Of a DNA stretch of 64,000 nucleotides, positions 1-7,171 are shown piece after piece (positions within the stretch are counted from its first letter, which is position 1; every line of letters starts with the position of its first letter). The stretch spans positions 62,001-126,000 of the forward strand of contig NZ_JBGCCT010000011.1 of assembly GCF_041260665.1 (NCBI RefSeq), given 5' to 3'. A model generated the notes under the pieces. That model worked only from the letters and a program-made list of their open reading frames with translations. It ran no database searches and was not told where the DNA came from. The stretch is from Catenulispora sp. GP43 (lineage in GTDB: Bacteria; Actinomycetota; Actinomycetes; Streptomycetales; Catenulisporaceae). Made by a program: the position numbers and the translations under genes.

Positions 1-2
1 AC

Positions 3-566
3 GTCGCGAACATCGCCGATGCCGTCGGCCTGGATGCCACGACCGTCAAAGATTACCTGGGGCTGTTGGAAGCGGTCTTCCTCATCCATCGTCTCGAACC
101 ATTCACGCGCTCGGCTGCAAACCGTGCGATCCGCAGCGCGAAAGCTCACATCGTCGACACTGGGCTCGCCGCCCACGTCATCGGTCTCACCTCGCAGAAA
201 CTGTCAGGTCGGATGCCCGCAGCCCTGACACAGTTCGGCCACCTCGTCGAGACATTCGCCGTGAACGAGTTGATGAAGCAGGCAGGATGGGCGGACCAGG
301 AGGTCGCGTTCTCCCACTTCCGTACGCGCGACCACCAAGAAGTCGACCTAGTCATCGAGACCGCCGCGGGCTCCGTCGCCGCAATCGAGGTCAAAGCATC
401 CGGCACCGTGACGGGAAACGACTTCGCCGGACTGCGGCTGCTACGGGACAAGCTCGGCAGCGCGTTCGTCGGCGGAGCGGTCGTGAACCTCGGTCTACGG
501 TCGTATACGTACGAGGACCGCCTACACGTTCTTCCACTCGAACGCATCTGGACGCCGGTCACGTGA
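3..566 (+). CDS. DUF4143-type ATP-binding protein, C-terminal part (5' end outside window)
   Basis: The frame is open from the first bases of the window, so this is the C-terminal 187 residues of a longer protein. The visible part begins with a small helix-turn-helix-like stretch (NIADAVGLDATTVKDYLGLL). It continues with the DUF4143 pattern: KAHIVDTGLAAHVIGL, then a restriction-nuclease-like segment with HFRTRDHQEVDLVIE and AAIEVKAS, the D...ExK arrangement of the PD-(D/E)xK fold. Full-length relatives carry an N-terminal AAA ATPase domain, absent here only because of the window edge. They are accessory genes often found on islands, and function is unproven. It lies immediately left of the first DUF255 fragment, consistent with island cargo. 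Confidence 0.8.
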   Translation, partial: VANIADAVGLDATTVKDYLGLLEAVFLIHRLEPFTRSAANRAIRSAKAHIVDTGLAAHVIGLTSQKLSGRMPAALTQFGHLVETFAVNELMKQAGWADQEVAFSHFRTRDHQEVDLVIETAAGSVAAIEVKASGTVTGNDFAGLRLLRDKLGSAFVGGAVVNLGLRSYTYEDRLHVLPLERIWTPVT

Positions 567-582
567 TGACACGGCGTGGGTT

Positions 583-638
583 GACTAGTGTCCTTAGCGC
601 ATCAGGTGACACCAGTGGCAGGCGGCGTAGCCGATGGA
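583..638 (+). repeat. Direct repeat copy 1, candidate attachment site in DUF255 fragment
   Basis: This 56-bp segment matches 4246-4301 with only 6 mismatches by eye. It starts with GACTAGTG, which lies outside the small reading frame, and runs into the CxxC-coding part of the DUF255 fragment (GGTGACACCA, GGCAGGCGGCGTA, CCGATGGA). The similarity extends about 11 bp past the stop codon of the fragment, so it is not only coding conservation. I infer an integration junction. Confidence 0.55.
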
Positions 639-764
639 AATCAGAACGGGAACATCGCGGCGCCGTGCCTCTTCGAAGGCCTCCTCGCTCCACGGCCACC
701 AGTCGACCGGGTTGTCGGCGTGCTGGAGCAGGTAGGGGGAGGTCGCGCTGGCGAGGCGGTTCAT
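594..764 (-). pseudogene. DUF255/thioredoxin-domain protein, 5' fragment copy 1
   Basis: A 56-residue frame begins [20 protein letters not shown] and ends at [15 protein letters not shown] followed by TAA. This is the conserved N-terminus of the YyaL/SSP411-like thioredoxin-domain family (DUF255), whose members are usually several hundred residues long. The break falls right after the CHWCH redox motif, where intact proteins continue with the rest of the thioredoxin fold. The start has a GGAT-type ribosome site just upstream. Full proteins probably act as thioredoxin-like proteins fused to an (alpha/alpha)6 domain. This fragment is very unlikely to fold. The missing 3' part is expected further left, outside the window. 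The same fragment recurs at 4257-4426 and, internally deleted, at 5138-5176. Confidence 0.8.
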
Positions 765-844
765 AGCTTCATCCTTGCACGGCCTTCGGCAGATCTCCTG
801 ACGAAGACGCCCGCCTCGTTGCATGCTGTATAGGGAGGTGGGCT

Positions 845-1813
845 ATGCGCTATGACACTGCTGTTCGACGGCTGCGCAGCATCGCCGAGGACTGTGACAA
901 GTTCACCACGCTGCTCGACGGCGCGGCAGGGCTGCTGGGTGCATACGCCTACGGTGCGGTGCTCGACCATCCGGATCGCGACTTGGACTTGGTGAACCTC
1001 GCGCTGGTGATGGATCTGGCTGCAGAGGAGCTTCCTTGGGGCGTGGAACCCCCGGAGTGCACCTCGCTCGCCAACCTGCTCAGGCTGGACAAGGCCCCGA
1101 TTCTACGGCGGTGGCGCCCAGGGGACCGGCCGGTCGCGAATCACGAGATCCGTAGGCCGATGCCGATCTGGAACAGGGACGGGGTGCAGTCTGCTGCGTT
1201 GGACGCTCTGACCGAGAAGCGGGCGGAACCGTTCCGGCTCACGGACCCCGATGACGACACCAGGGCCGAGCAGATGGCGCGGGAACTCGCCACATCCTCC
1301 GCACACCTGCGTGTAGTACGTGATCGTTACTGGGAGGACTCGAACTGGCGGCGTTCTCACCGTCGCGATGGCCGCCACCCCGAGGATCATCTCTGGCAGG
1401 CGGTCGACGGTTATCTCGAACTGATCGATGCATCGGCATCGACTCACTCCCAGATGCGACTGTTCCGACCGGCACGACACGGTGGCGTCAACGGCGTCGG
1501 CACCAGGAGCAAGCGAGAACTCGACGCACTGGTCGAGGAAGCGATCGTCGACGCACACGACGAGCACGAGCAGACGACCGGCTTCGCCGTAATGATCGGC
1601 GACAATGTGGACTTGCCGTTCGAGACGGTCGTCCTCGGCGTCGAAGTGACTGTGGTCGGGGTCGAGGAGGCGGACGGACCGGGCATTTCAGCGATTTGCC
1701 GTCGCGGCAAACAGCAGCAACGCATCGGGATTCTGGATCTACCGATGCCGTCGCCACCGCCGGCCGGGGCGGAGTGGATCGACGCCTATCGTCACTGGCT
1801 CACAGGGGCGTAG
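845..1813 (+). CDS. Uncharacterised two-domain protein (DUF7711-like N-terminus, calcium-binding-family-like C-terminus)
   Basis: This 322-residue protein has a strong GGGAGG ribosome site 6 bp before its ATG. Residues 1 to about 205 (MRYDTAVRRLRSIAEDCDKF, LLGAYAYGAVLDHP, HEIRRPMPIW, HPEDHLWQAVDGYLELIDAS) resemble an actinobacterial family I believe is catalogued as DUF7711. Its start loosely recalls nucleotidyltransferase-like folds, but I see no catalytic GS...DxD motif. From about residue 225 a separate module begins (LVEEAIVDAHDEHEQTTGF, VLGVEVTVVGVEE, RIGILDLPMP, GAEWIDAYRHW). It matches small proteins annotated as calcium-binding that often stand alone beside the same downstream gene. 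The fusion is unusual. The next gene starts 3 bp after the stop. No signal peptide or membrane segment is visible; function is unknown. Confidence 0.8.
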   Translation: MRYDTAVRRLRSIAEDCDKFTTLLDGAAGLLGAYAYGAVLDHPDRDLDLVNLALVMDLAAEELPWGVEPPECTSLANLLRLDKAPILRRWRPGDRPVANHEIRRPMPIWNRDGVQSAALDALTEKRAEPFRLTDPDDDTRAEQMARELATSSAHLRVVRDRYWEDSNWRRSHRRDGRHPEDHLWQAVDGYLELIDASASTHSQMRLFRPARHGGVNGVGTRSKRELDALVEEAIVDAHDEHEQTTGFAVMIGDNVDLPFETVVLGVEVTVVGVEEADGPGISAICRRGKQQQRIGILDLPMPSPPPAGAEWIDAYRHWLTGA

Positions 1814-1816
1814 CCG

Positions 1817-2965
1817 GTGAGCGAGTACCAGTATTACGAGTTCCTGGCCCTGGACCAACCACTGACGGACGAACAGTACGAGCAGGTGCGGGCGTTGTCG
1901 ACGCGGGCCGAGATAACCCGGACTAGGTTCGTCAACGAGTACCAGTGGGGCGACTTCCGGGGAAATCCATCTGCACTGATGGATCTGTGCTATGACGCGC
2001 ACCTGTACTTCGCGAACTGGGGCACACGGATCCTGATGCTCCGCTTGCCGCTGTCGCTACTCGACATCGAGACGACCGCCGAGTACTGCAATGACGAAAC
2101 CTTCAGCTCTCGCCGCAGCGACGAGAACATCGTGCTGGAGTTCCACAGCGAAGACGAGGGCGGCGAAGGCTGGGAGGAAGGGTGGCCCTCGCTGGCCTCC
2201 CTCATCGGCATTCGAGCCGAATTGGCTGCAGGAGACCTGCGCGCGCTCTACCTGGCCTGGCTGGCCGGCGTCTGGTTCGACGGTGCCGAGGCCGACGCCG
2301 ACGACGCCTTGGAGCCTCCCGTTCCAGCTGGTCTGGGACAGCTCACTGCGTCTCAGCGCGCACTAGCGGACTTGCTCCGGGTGGACCGAGACATGCTGGA
2401 TGCTGCGTCTTCGGCTTCAGACCGGATCGCCGAGGCGAGCCACGTCGGCCTGGACGCGGCCGTGGATTCCTGGATCAGAGGTCTCACGACAAAACAGAAA
2501 GACGAGGCCCTTCGCCGCCTGCTGTCCGACGACCACCCAAAGACCCGAGCCGAGATGCTGCGAGCGGCCAGGCCACGAAATTTCGGAGTCTCAGCGGCTC
2601 CGCGCACCCTGGCATCGCTCGTAGCGGCGGCTTCCGAGCGGGCAGCCTTGCGCGAGTCGGCACGCCAGCAGGAGCTGGATCGGCAGCGGGCTCTGCGTGA
2701 GGAAGAGGCTCGGCACCAATGGGAAAGCCGGCTTGCCTTGCTCTCCGACCGTGGCGAACGTCCGTGGGCCGACGTGGCGGACCTGATCGCCGCCAAGAAG
2801 CCGACCTCGTACGACTCCGCTGTCCGCCTGCTTACTGATCTCGCGGAGCTCAGTCGCCGCCGCGGCACCTCGGCACGGTTCGCGGAGCGTCTCGCCGAGT
2901 TGCGGTCCACACATCAGCGCAAGCCGAGTCTGATCGAGCGGCTGGACGCGGCCGACCTGCCGTGA
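1817..2965 (+). CDS. Conserved hypothetical protein (MSEYQYYEF family)
   Basis: This 382-residue protein starts at a GTG 3 bp after the preceding stop, so the two genes are surely co-transcribed. Its N-terminal half (SEYQYYEFLALDQPLTDEQ, STRAEITRTRFVNEYQWGDF, LYFANWGTRILMLRLP) is the hallmark of a widespread uncharacterised family. Homologues commonly neighbour the small calcium-binding-like protein family that is fused into the upstream gene. Residues about 255-320 are rich in Arg, Glu and Ala and likely form a long helix or coiled coil (ERAALRESARQQELDRQRAL). No enzyme motif, signal peptide or membrane span is evident. The two-gene unit is cargo between two DUF255 fragments. Function unknown. 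Confidence 0.8.
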   Translation: MSEYQYYEFLALDQPLTDEQYEQVRALSTRAEITRTRFVNEYQWGDFRGNPSALMDLCYDAHLYFANWGTRILMLRLPLSLLDIETTAEYCNDETFSSRRSDENIVLEFHSEDEGGEGWEEGWPSLASLIGIRAELAAGDLRALYLAWLAGVWFDGAEADADDALEPPVPAGLGQLTASQRALADLLRVDRDMLDAASSASDRIAEASHVGLDAAVDSWIRGLTTKQKDEALRRLLSDDHPKTRAEMLRAARPRNFGVSAAPRTLASLVAAASERAALRESARQQELDRQRALREEEARHQWESRLALLSDRGERPWADVADLIAAKKPTSYDSAVRLLTDLAELSRRRGTSARFAERLAELRSTHQRKPSLIERLDAADLP

Positions 2966-3026
2966 CCGCCGACGAAGCCGTTACTCAGCGCGATGGGCGT
3001 AGGCCCTGACGTGCGGGGCCGAGCCC

Positions 3027-3059
3027 GATAGTTTGACGCAATGATTGCGTCAAACTATC
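3027..3059. promoter_or_regulatory. Perfect 16-bp-arm palindrome before fic gene, probable operator
   Basis: Arms GATAGTTTGACGCAAT and ATTGCGTCAAACTATC are exact inverse complements separated by a single G. The element ends 8 bp before the fic ATG and overlaps the place expected for promoter elements (TTTGACG may serve as a -35). There is no trailing T-run, so a terminator is unlikely. The fic product has a C-terminal winged-helix-like segment, so autoregulation is plausible. Confidence 0.75.
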
Positions 3060-3067
3060 ATTGATGC

Positions 3068-4204
3068 ATGCTCTACCCGACACCCAAGCTCGACGCCGAC
3101 GACCAGCGCGTACTCGGTGAGATCGACCGCGCCAGGGAGAGCTTGAAACACCAAGTAGCCGCCTCGCCGTCGAAATGGACCGCTGGATTGCGGAAGTTCC
3201 TCACAGCCGACGCCGTGGCGGCATCGAATTCCATCGAAGGCTTCAAAGTTTCGACGATTGACGTCGAAGATCTGCTCGACGGCGAACGCGACGTTGACGT
3301 CACCGACGTGAACCGCCAGGAGACACTCGCCTACCAGCAGATGATGACGTACGTCCAAACGCTGCATGATTCGAGTGACTTCAGCTATAGCAAGGGCCTG
3401 CTCAACGGGCTGCACTGGATGCTGCAGGGCCACCGGCACGGCAATCGGAAGCCGGCCGGACAGTGGCGTCGCGGACCCGTCTATGTCACTGATGCTCGCG
3501 ACCCCAGCATTGCTGCGTACACAGCTCCGGACGCGGCCGATGTCCCCGGCCTCATGGATGAACTCATCGACTGGCTGAACGGTGACGACCGAAGCCACCC
3601 CCTCGTACGTGCGGCAATGGCACACCTGGATCTGGTGTCCATCCATCCCTGGGCCGACGGCAACGGGCGTATGTCACGGTCACTGCAGACGCTCATGATC
3701 GCGCGCGAAGGCGTTCTTGCCCCCGAGTTCTCGTCCATCGAGGCATGGTTGGGACGGCCTGGCAATACCTGGGAGTACTACCGTGAGCTTGCACGCCGCG
3801 GTGCCGAGTACCTTCCGGATCAGGACGTTTCTAGTTGGGTCCGCTTCAGTCTCACGGCATACCACCAGCAAGCTCAAACGGTGCAAGGCCGGCTCGACCG
3901 TTCGGGGCGAGTGTGGACCGAGTTGTCAGACTTCGCAGCGAGCACGAGCCGCGACGATCGGATCGTGTCCGCCCTCCATGACGTCGCGATGGCTGGCCGA
4001 GTTCGTCGTTCTCGCTATGAGCACGCCGAAAATCTCAGCATGCAGCAGGCCCAGCGTGATCTGCGCGATCTCGTCACAGCTGAAGTACTCGAACCCGTCG
4101 GCCGCACACGCGCCCGCTACTACACAGCGGGCGCGCGGTTCCCCGAGCAAGCGCTTCACATCGCACGCACGCCCATGACCCTGTCATATCCGTATTCCCA
4201 GTGA
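3068..4204 (+). CDS. Fic family protein (probable AMP transferase, class II)
   Basis: This 378-residue protein has the Fic core motif [12 protein letters not shown] at about residues 193-204, with the catalytic His and phosphate-binding GNGR intact. An N-terminal SNSIEG at residues 53-58 fits the class II inhibitory (S/T)xxxE(G/N) helix, so activity is likely self-restrained. The last ~90 residues ([43 protein letters not shown]) look like a winged helix-turn-helix, the three-part layout known from Shewanella-type Fic proteins. Fic enzymes transfer AMP or another nucleotide to Ser/Thr/Tyr of target proteins; the target here is unknown. The gene is separately controlled by the palindrome at 3027-3059. 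No antitoxin gene is visible next to it, as expected when the inhibitory helix is internal. Confidence 0.92.
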   Translation: MLYPTPKLDADDQRVLGEIDRARESLKHQVAASPSKWTAGLRKFLTADAVAASNSIEGFKVSTIDVEDLLDGERDVDVTDVNRQETLAYQQMMTYVQTLHDSSDFSYSKGLLNGLHWMLQGHRHGNRKPAGQWRRGPVYVTDARDPSIAAYTAPDAADVPGLMDELIDWLNGDDRSHPLVRAAMAHLDLVSIHPWADGNGRMSRSLQTLMIAREGVLAPEFSSIEAWLGRPGNTWEYYRELARRGAEYLPDQDVSSWVRFSLTAYHQQAQTVQGRLDRSGRVWTELSDFAASTSRDDRIVSALHDVAMAGRVRRSRYEHAENLSMQQAQRDLRDLVTAEVLEPVGRTRARYYTAGARFPEQALHIARTPMTLSYPYSQ

Positions 4205-4245
4205 CCGCCGTACACCCGAGGCAGCCGGCGAGAACCCGCCAAACC

Positions 4246-4301
4246 GACTAGTGCACTTAACGCACCAGGTGACACCAATGGCAGGCGGCGTAACCGATGG
4301 A
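4246..4301 (+). repeat. Direct repeat copy 2, candidate attachment site
   Basis: This is the counterpart of 583-638, in the same orientation, with 50 of 56 positions identical by eye, including GACTAGTG beyond the stop codon of the fragment. Together the two repeats bracket a cargo segment of about 3.6 kb (the two unknown genes and fic). No integrase gene is present between them. Confidence 0.55.
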
Positions 4302-4426
4302 GATGAGGAGGGGACGTCCCGGCGGCGGGCCTCGGCGAAGGCTTCCTCGCCCCAGGGGTACCAGTCGACGGGGTTGTCGGCGTGCTGGAGGAGGTAGGGG
4401 GAGGTGGCGTCCGCGAGCCGGTTCAT
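4257..4426 (-). pseudogene. DUF255/thioredoxin-domain protein, 5' fragment copy 2 (frameshifted)
   Basis: This fragment starts [20 protein letters not shown] and continues [19 protein letters not shown] in one frame, then [16 protein letters not shown] plus TAA in the next. Comparison with copy 1 shows a single missing base in the codons between DVP and LIS, near 4310-4316. It ends at the same CHWCH point as copy 1, but has clearly diverged in sequence (for example GAGCCGG versus GAGGCGG near the start). That suggests the two came from different donor genomes rather than from a recent local duplication. Confidence 0.75.
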
Positions 4427-4478
4427 GGCTCCATCCTTTCACGTTCAGTAACCGCTGCCTGCGCAAGCTCGGCACTAC

Positions 4479-5106
4479 TCAGTCCGCCGGCAATCCCCAT
4501 TCGTCCAGCCCGGAGTAGATGACCGCCTTCAAAGCTGCTGGGCGTCCCCACACCTCGGCTTCGCCCCGATAGACCGCAACGAGCGAGTCGGCGCCGCGCC
4601 ACCACGTGTCACTAAGGCCCCGGACTTCGGCGATCTCCTCGAAACCGTCGAGATCCAGGTCATCAACCGCGATTCCCCGGACGACCTTGACCGTGTCCGC
4701 ACGAATCGACGCGTGGTGAGCCAAGGCGATCGACTCGATCCACCCTTCGATCGAGGCGTGCAACGGTACCCACGATCCGCCGTAGAGACCGAACTCGTCA
4801 CCAGGTCCGATCACGAACGAACGGAACGGCCGTTCGCTGCACTCCCGCCTCAAAGCACCAGCCGACGCCGGGCTCCGAAGTCGGTACGTCGGCGCTGAGA
4901 TAGCGGGGCCCTCCGTCATACGCGGGCGACGGCGGTAACGTCAGCCCGCCCCAATGCGCCTCGAACCGGACAACGCGATCGATATGCTCTCCGGGGATCC
5001 CGGCAGTCAGCCAGCGATCACGGTGATCATCCAGTGGCAAGGGATCCAAACGGACTCCATGGCTTCGCACGAACGATGCAGCTCGATGCGTAAGCCCTTC
5101 CGGCAC
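4479..5106 (-). pseudogene. SUKH (SMI1/KNR4)-like protein, frameshifted
   Basis: Two overlapping frames make one plausible protein of about 200 residues. The first (5106 to ~4810) reads MPEGLTHRAASFVRSHGVRL through GVGWCFEAGVQRTAVPF. The second continues from about 4825 with GPGDEFGLYGGSWVPLHASI, EGWIESIALAHHA and ends DEWGLPAD. The junction lies in a TTCGTTCG-type repeat near 4810-4820, typical of slippage. The middle segment resembles SUKH-superfamily proteins, several of which are immunity proteins of polymorphic toxins or housekeeping SMI1/KNR4 relatives. Sequencing error cannot be excluded. It sits alone between DUF255 fragment copies 2 and 3, with no toxin gene adjacent. Confidence 0.55.
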
Positions 5107-5137
5107 TTGGCGGATGACGCGCTCTATCAGCCCACTC

Positions 5138-5176
5138 CTACGCGATGGAAATCGGAACCGTGGCGAGGCGGTTCAT
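5138..5176 (-). pseudogene. DUF255 5' fragment copy 3 (internally deleted remnant)
   Basis: The start region (GAGGCGGTTCATAGCTTCAT on the + strand) is identical to copy 1. About 120 bp are then missing, and the sequence resumes at the segment that reads ISI in the other copies. The residual frame is MNRLATVPISIA followed by TAG. It marks the right boundary of the fragment array, next to what was presumably the original chromosomal upstream region of the host gene. Confidence 0.6.
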
Positions 5177-5252
5177 AGCTTCATCCTCGGACGGCCGCCT
5201 GTCGAGTTCCCGATATCGCGGCGGCCGCTCCGCCCGGTGCCGTCCGAAGCGG

Positions 5253-5912
5253 TCAGCGCGTCAAGTGCCGCTCCAGGGCGTCGAGGATGAGTTCCAGGCC
5301 GAAGTCGAACTCGTCGCCGTAGTCGTAGCCGGGTTTGAGGACGTGTTCCGTGGCCATCTCGACCAGGTTCGGGTACTCGCCCGGCGGGAACTGGGCCAGG
5401 AAAGCCTCGACGGCGCCGGCCACGTCTGGGGGGCCGACCGGGAGTGCGGCTTCCTCCAGAGCGAAGCCGTAGATGTAGCTGTCCATCATCGAGTAGGCGT
5501 GTGCGGCCAGCACGATCGAGAAGCCGCCGCGGCGTAGGGTGCCGACCACCGCGTCGTGATGACGCAGGGTGGCGGCGCCTGGGTTGCGCCTCGACTCCAT
5601 CAGCGGGGTCGCCCATGGGTGGCGGCGTAGTACGGCGCGGGCGGAGTGGGCCCGTTCGCGGAGTGCCGAGCGCCAGTCGGTGTCCTCCGGGGGTAGGCCG
5701 ATCTCGTTGAAGACGATGTCGATGACTCCGTCGATGATCGCCTCCTTGTTCGCCACGTGGTGGTACAGCGACATCGGCTTCACGCCCAGCTCGGTGGCGA
5801 CGGACCGGATCGTCAGCGCCGAGATGCCGCCGGCGTCCGCGACGGCGATCGCCGCCTCGAACAGTTTCTCCCTGCTCAGGCGGGATCGTCTGGCCTGCGC
5901 GGCGTCGGCCAT
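5253..5912 (-). CDS. TetR/AcrR family transcriptional repressor
   Basis: I chose the ATG at 5912 because GGGAG lies at the right distance; an in-frame extension to 5945 lacks a ribosome site and would run toward the promoter region. This gives 219 residues. The N-terminal HTH is clear ([40 protein letters not shown]). The C-terminal part ([30 protein letters not shown]) fits the TetR_C tetracycline-repressor-like subfamily, which binds small hydrophobic ligands. It is divergent from the oxidoreductase gene at 6006, with repeated operator-like half-sites between them, so it probably represses that gene and itself. Confidence 0.92.
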   Translation of the reverse strand: MADAAQARRSRLSREKLFEAAIAVADAGGISALTIRSVATELGVKPMSLYHHVANKEAIIDGVIDIVFNEIGLPPEDTDWRSALRERAHSARAVLRRHPWATPLMESRRNPGAATLRHHDAVVGTLRRGGFSIVLAAHAYSMMDSYIYGFALEEAALPVGPPDVAGAVEAFLAQFPPGEYPNLVEMATEHVLKPGYDYGDEFDFGLELILDALERHLTR

Positions 5913-5964
5913 CTCAGCTCCCGCTCGGACGATGGCGGTTGACAAGGACGCCGGCCAGCGTACC

Positions 5965-5989
5965 GTACTAAGTACGTCGTACTAAGTAA
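5965..5989. promoter_or_regulatory. Tandem GTACTAAGTA operator-like repeats
   Basis: GTACTAAGTAC (5965-5975) and GTACTAAGTAA (5979-5989) form two near-palindromic boxes 14 bp apart in the TetR/oxidoreductase divergent region. They are the likely TetR binding site. Confidence 0.65.
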
Positions 5990-6005
5990 GGTTGGAGTTG
6001 CCGAG

Positions 6006-7001
6006 ATGCGCGCGATCGTCCAGAACGGGTACGGCTCAGCCCTCGACGTCCTCAGGCCGGCCGAGATCGATCGGCCCCCGATCAAGCCCGACGAGGTGCT
6101 CATCCGGGTACGGGCCGCCGGCCTCGACCGCGGGACGTGGCTCTTCACGGCCGGGCAGCCTTACGCCGTCCGCCTGGGCCTGGGACTGCGCGGCCCGCGC
6201 GGCCGGGTCGCCGGCATGGACGTGGCCGGCACGGTCGTCGCCGTAGGCGCCGCGGTGACCAGGTTCGCCGTCGACGACGAAGTGTTCGGCGTCGGCCGGG
6301 GCTCCTTCGCCGAATACACGGCCGCCAAGCAGACCAGACTCGCTCACAAACCGGCGGGACTGGGATTCGAGCAGGCGGCGGTCATCGCGGTCTCCGGGGT
6401 CACAGCGCTCCAAAGCCTGCGCGACGTCGGACGCCTCCGCGCCGGTCAGCACGTGCTCGTCATCGGCGCGTCCGGTGGAGTGGGCAGCTACGCGGTGCAA
6501 CTCGCCAGAGCCTTCGGCGCAGAGGTCACGGGGGTGTGCAGTACCGAGAAGACGGATTTCGTCCGATCACTCGGCGCGGACCATGTCATCGACTATCAGC
6601 GGACTGACTTCGTCGACAGCGGCCGCCGGTACGACCTCATCGTGGACATCGGCGGCGACAGCAGCTTGTCGCGGCTGCGCAGAGCGCTCACTCCGCGCGG
6701 CACGCTGGTGATCGTCGGCGGCGCAGTCGCCGGAAAGTGGCTGGGCCTCGGCCGCCAGACAAGAGCACTGACACTGTCTCCGTTCGTACGCCAGCGCCTC
6801 ACCACGTTCATCGCCAAGCAGCGACACAGCGACATGGAGACGCTCGCCGAACTCATCGAGGCAGGCCGGGTGACGCCCGCCGTCGAAGCCACGTACGCGC
6901 TGGCCGATACGCCCAAGGCCGTGGCACGCCTGGCGGCGGGAGAGGTCAGAGGAAAGATCGCCATATCTGTCGGACCGAGCCAGACCGACGATCGCGAGTG
7001 A
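6006..7001 (+). CDS. NAD(P)-dependent quinone-oxidoreductase-like MDR protein
   Basis: This 331-residue medium-chain dehydrogenase/reductase has GGAG 8 bp before its ATG. The GroES-like N-terminal half (PPIKPDEVLIRVRAAGLDRG, GMDVAGTVVAVG) is followed by a Rossmann domain with GASGGVGSYAVQLARAFGAE and LGADHVIDY. It lacks the GHE and four-Cys structural zinc motifs of alcohol dehydrogenases, so it belongs to the zinc-independent quinone reductase branch and probably reduces a quinone or enone with NADPH. Divergence from the TetR gene over a shared operator suggests induction by an electrophilic or quinone-like ligand. Confidence 0.88.
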   Translation: MRAIVQNGYGSALDVLRPAEIDRPPIKPDEVLIRVRAAGLDRGTWLFTAGQPYAVRLGLGLRGPRGRVAGMDVAGTVVAVGAAVTRFAVDDEVFGVGRGSFAEYTAAKQTRLAHKPAGLGFEQAAVIAVSGVTALQSLRDVGRLRAGQHVLVIGASGGVGSYAVQLARAFGAEVTGVCSTEKTDFVRSLGADHVIDYQRTDFVDSGRRYDLIVDIGGDSSLSRLRRALTPRGTLVIVGGAVAGKWLGLGRQTRALTLSPFVRQRLTTFIAKQRHSDMETLAELIEAGRVTPAVEATYALADTPKAVARLAAGEVRGKIAISVGPSQTDDRE

Positions 7002-7171
7002 ACAGCGACTCGAACACGTCTTCGAAAAACCCCTAGCCATATCAGACCTCTGCGAATAGCGTGGATCCGCAACGACAGGTCGAAGCGTCACGCCGCCGCC
7101 GCTCGGGTCGGATCCGCCCCGCAGGCCGGCGCGGCGAACGCACCACTCGCACGGAAGGTATCGAGTCTGTC

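Noticed and set aside
3027-3059. Palindrome considered as a terminator of the upstream gene pair.
   Set aside because: No T-run follows, it is AT-rich and it abuts the fic start, so an operator is more likely.
1-5200. Search for an integrase, excisionase or transposase to explain the repeats.
   Set aside because: None found in the window; mobility of the segments rests on the repeats alone, and the recombinase may lie to the left or be lost.
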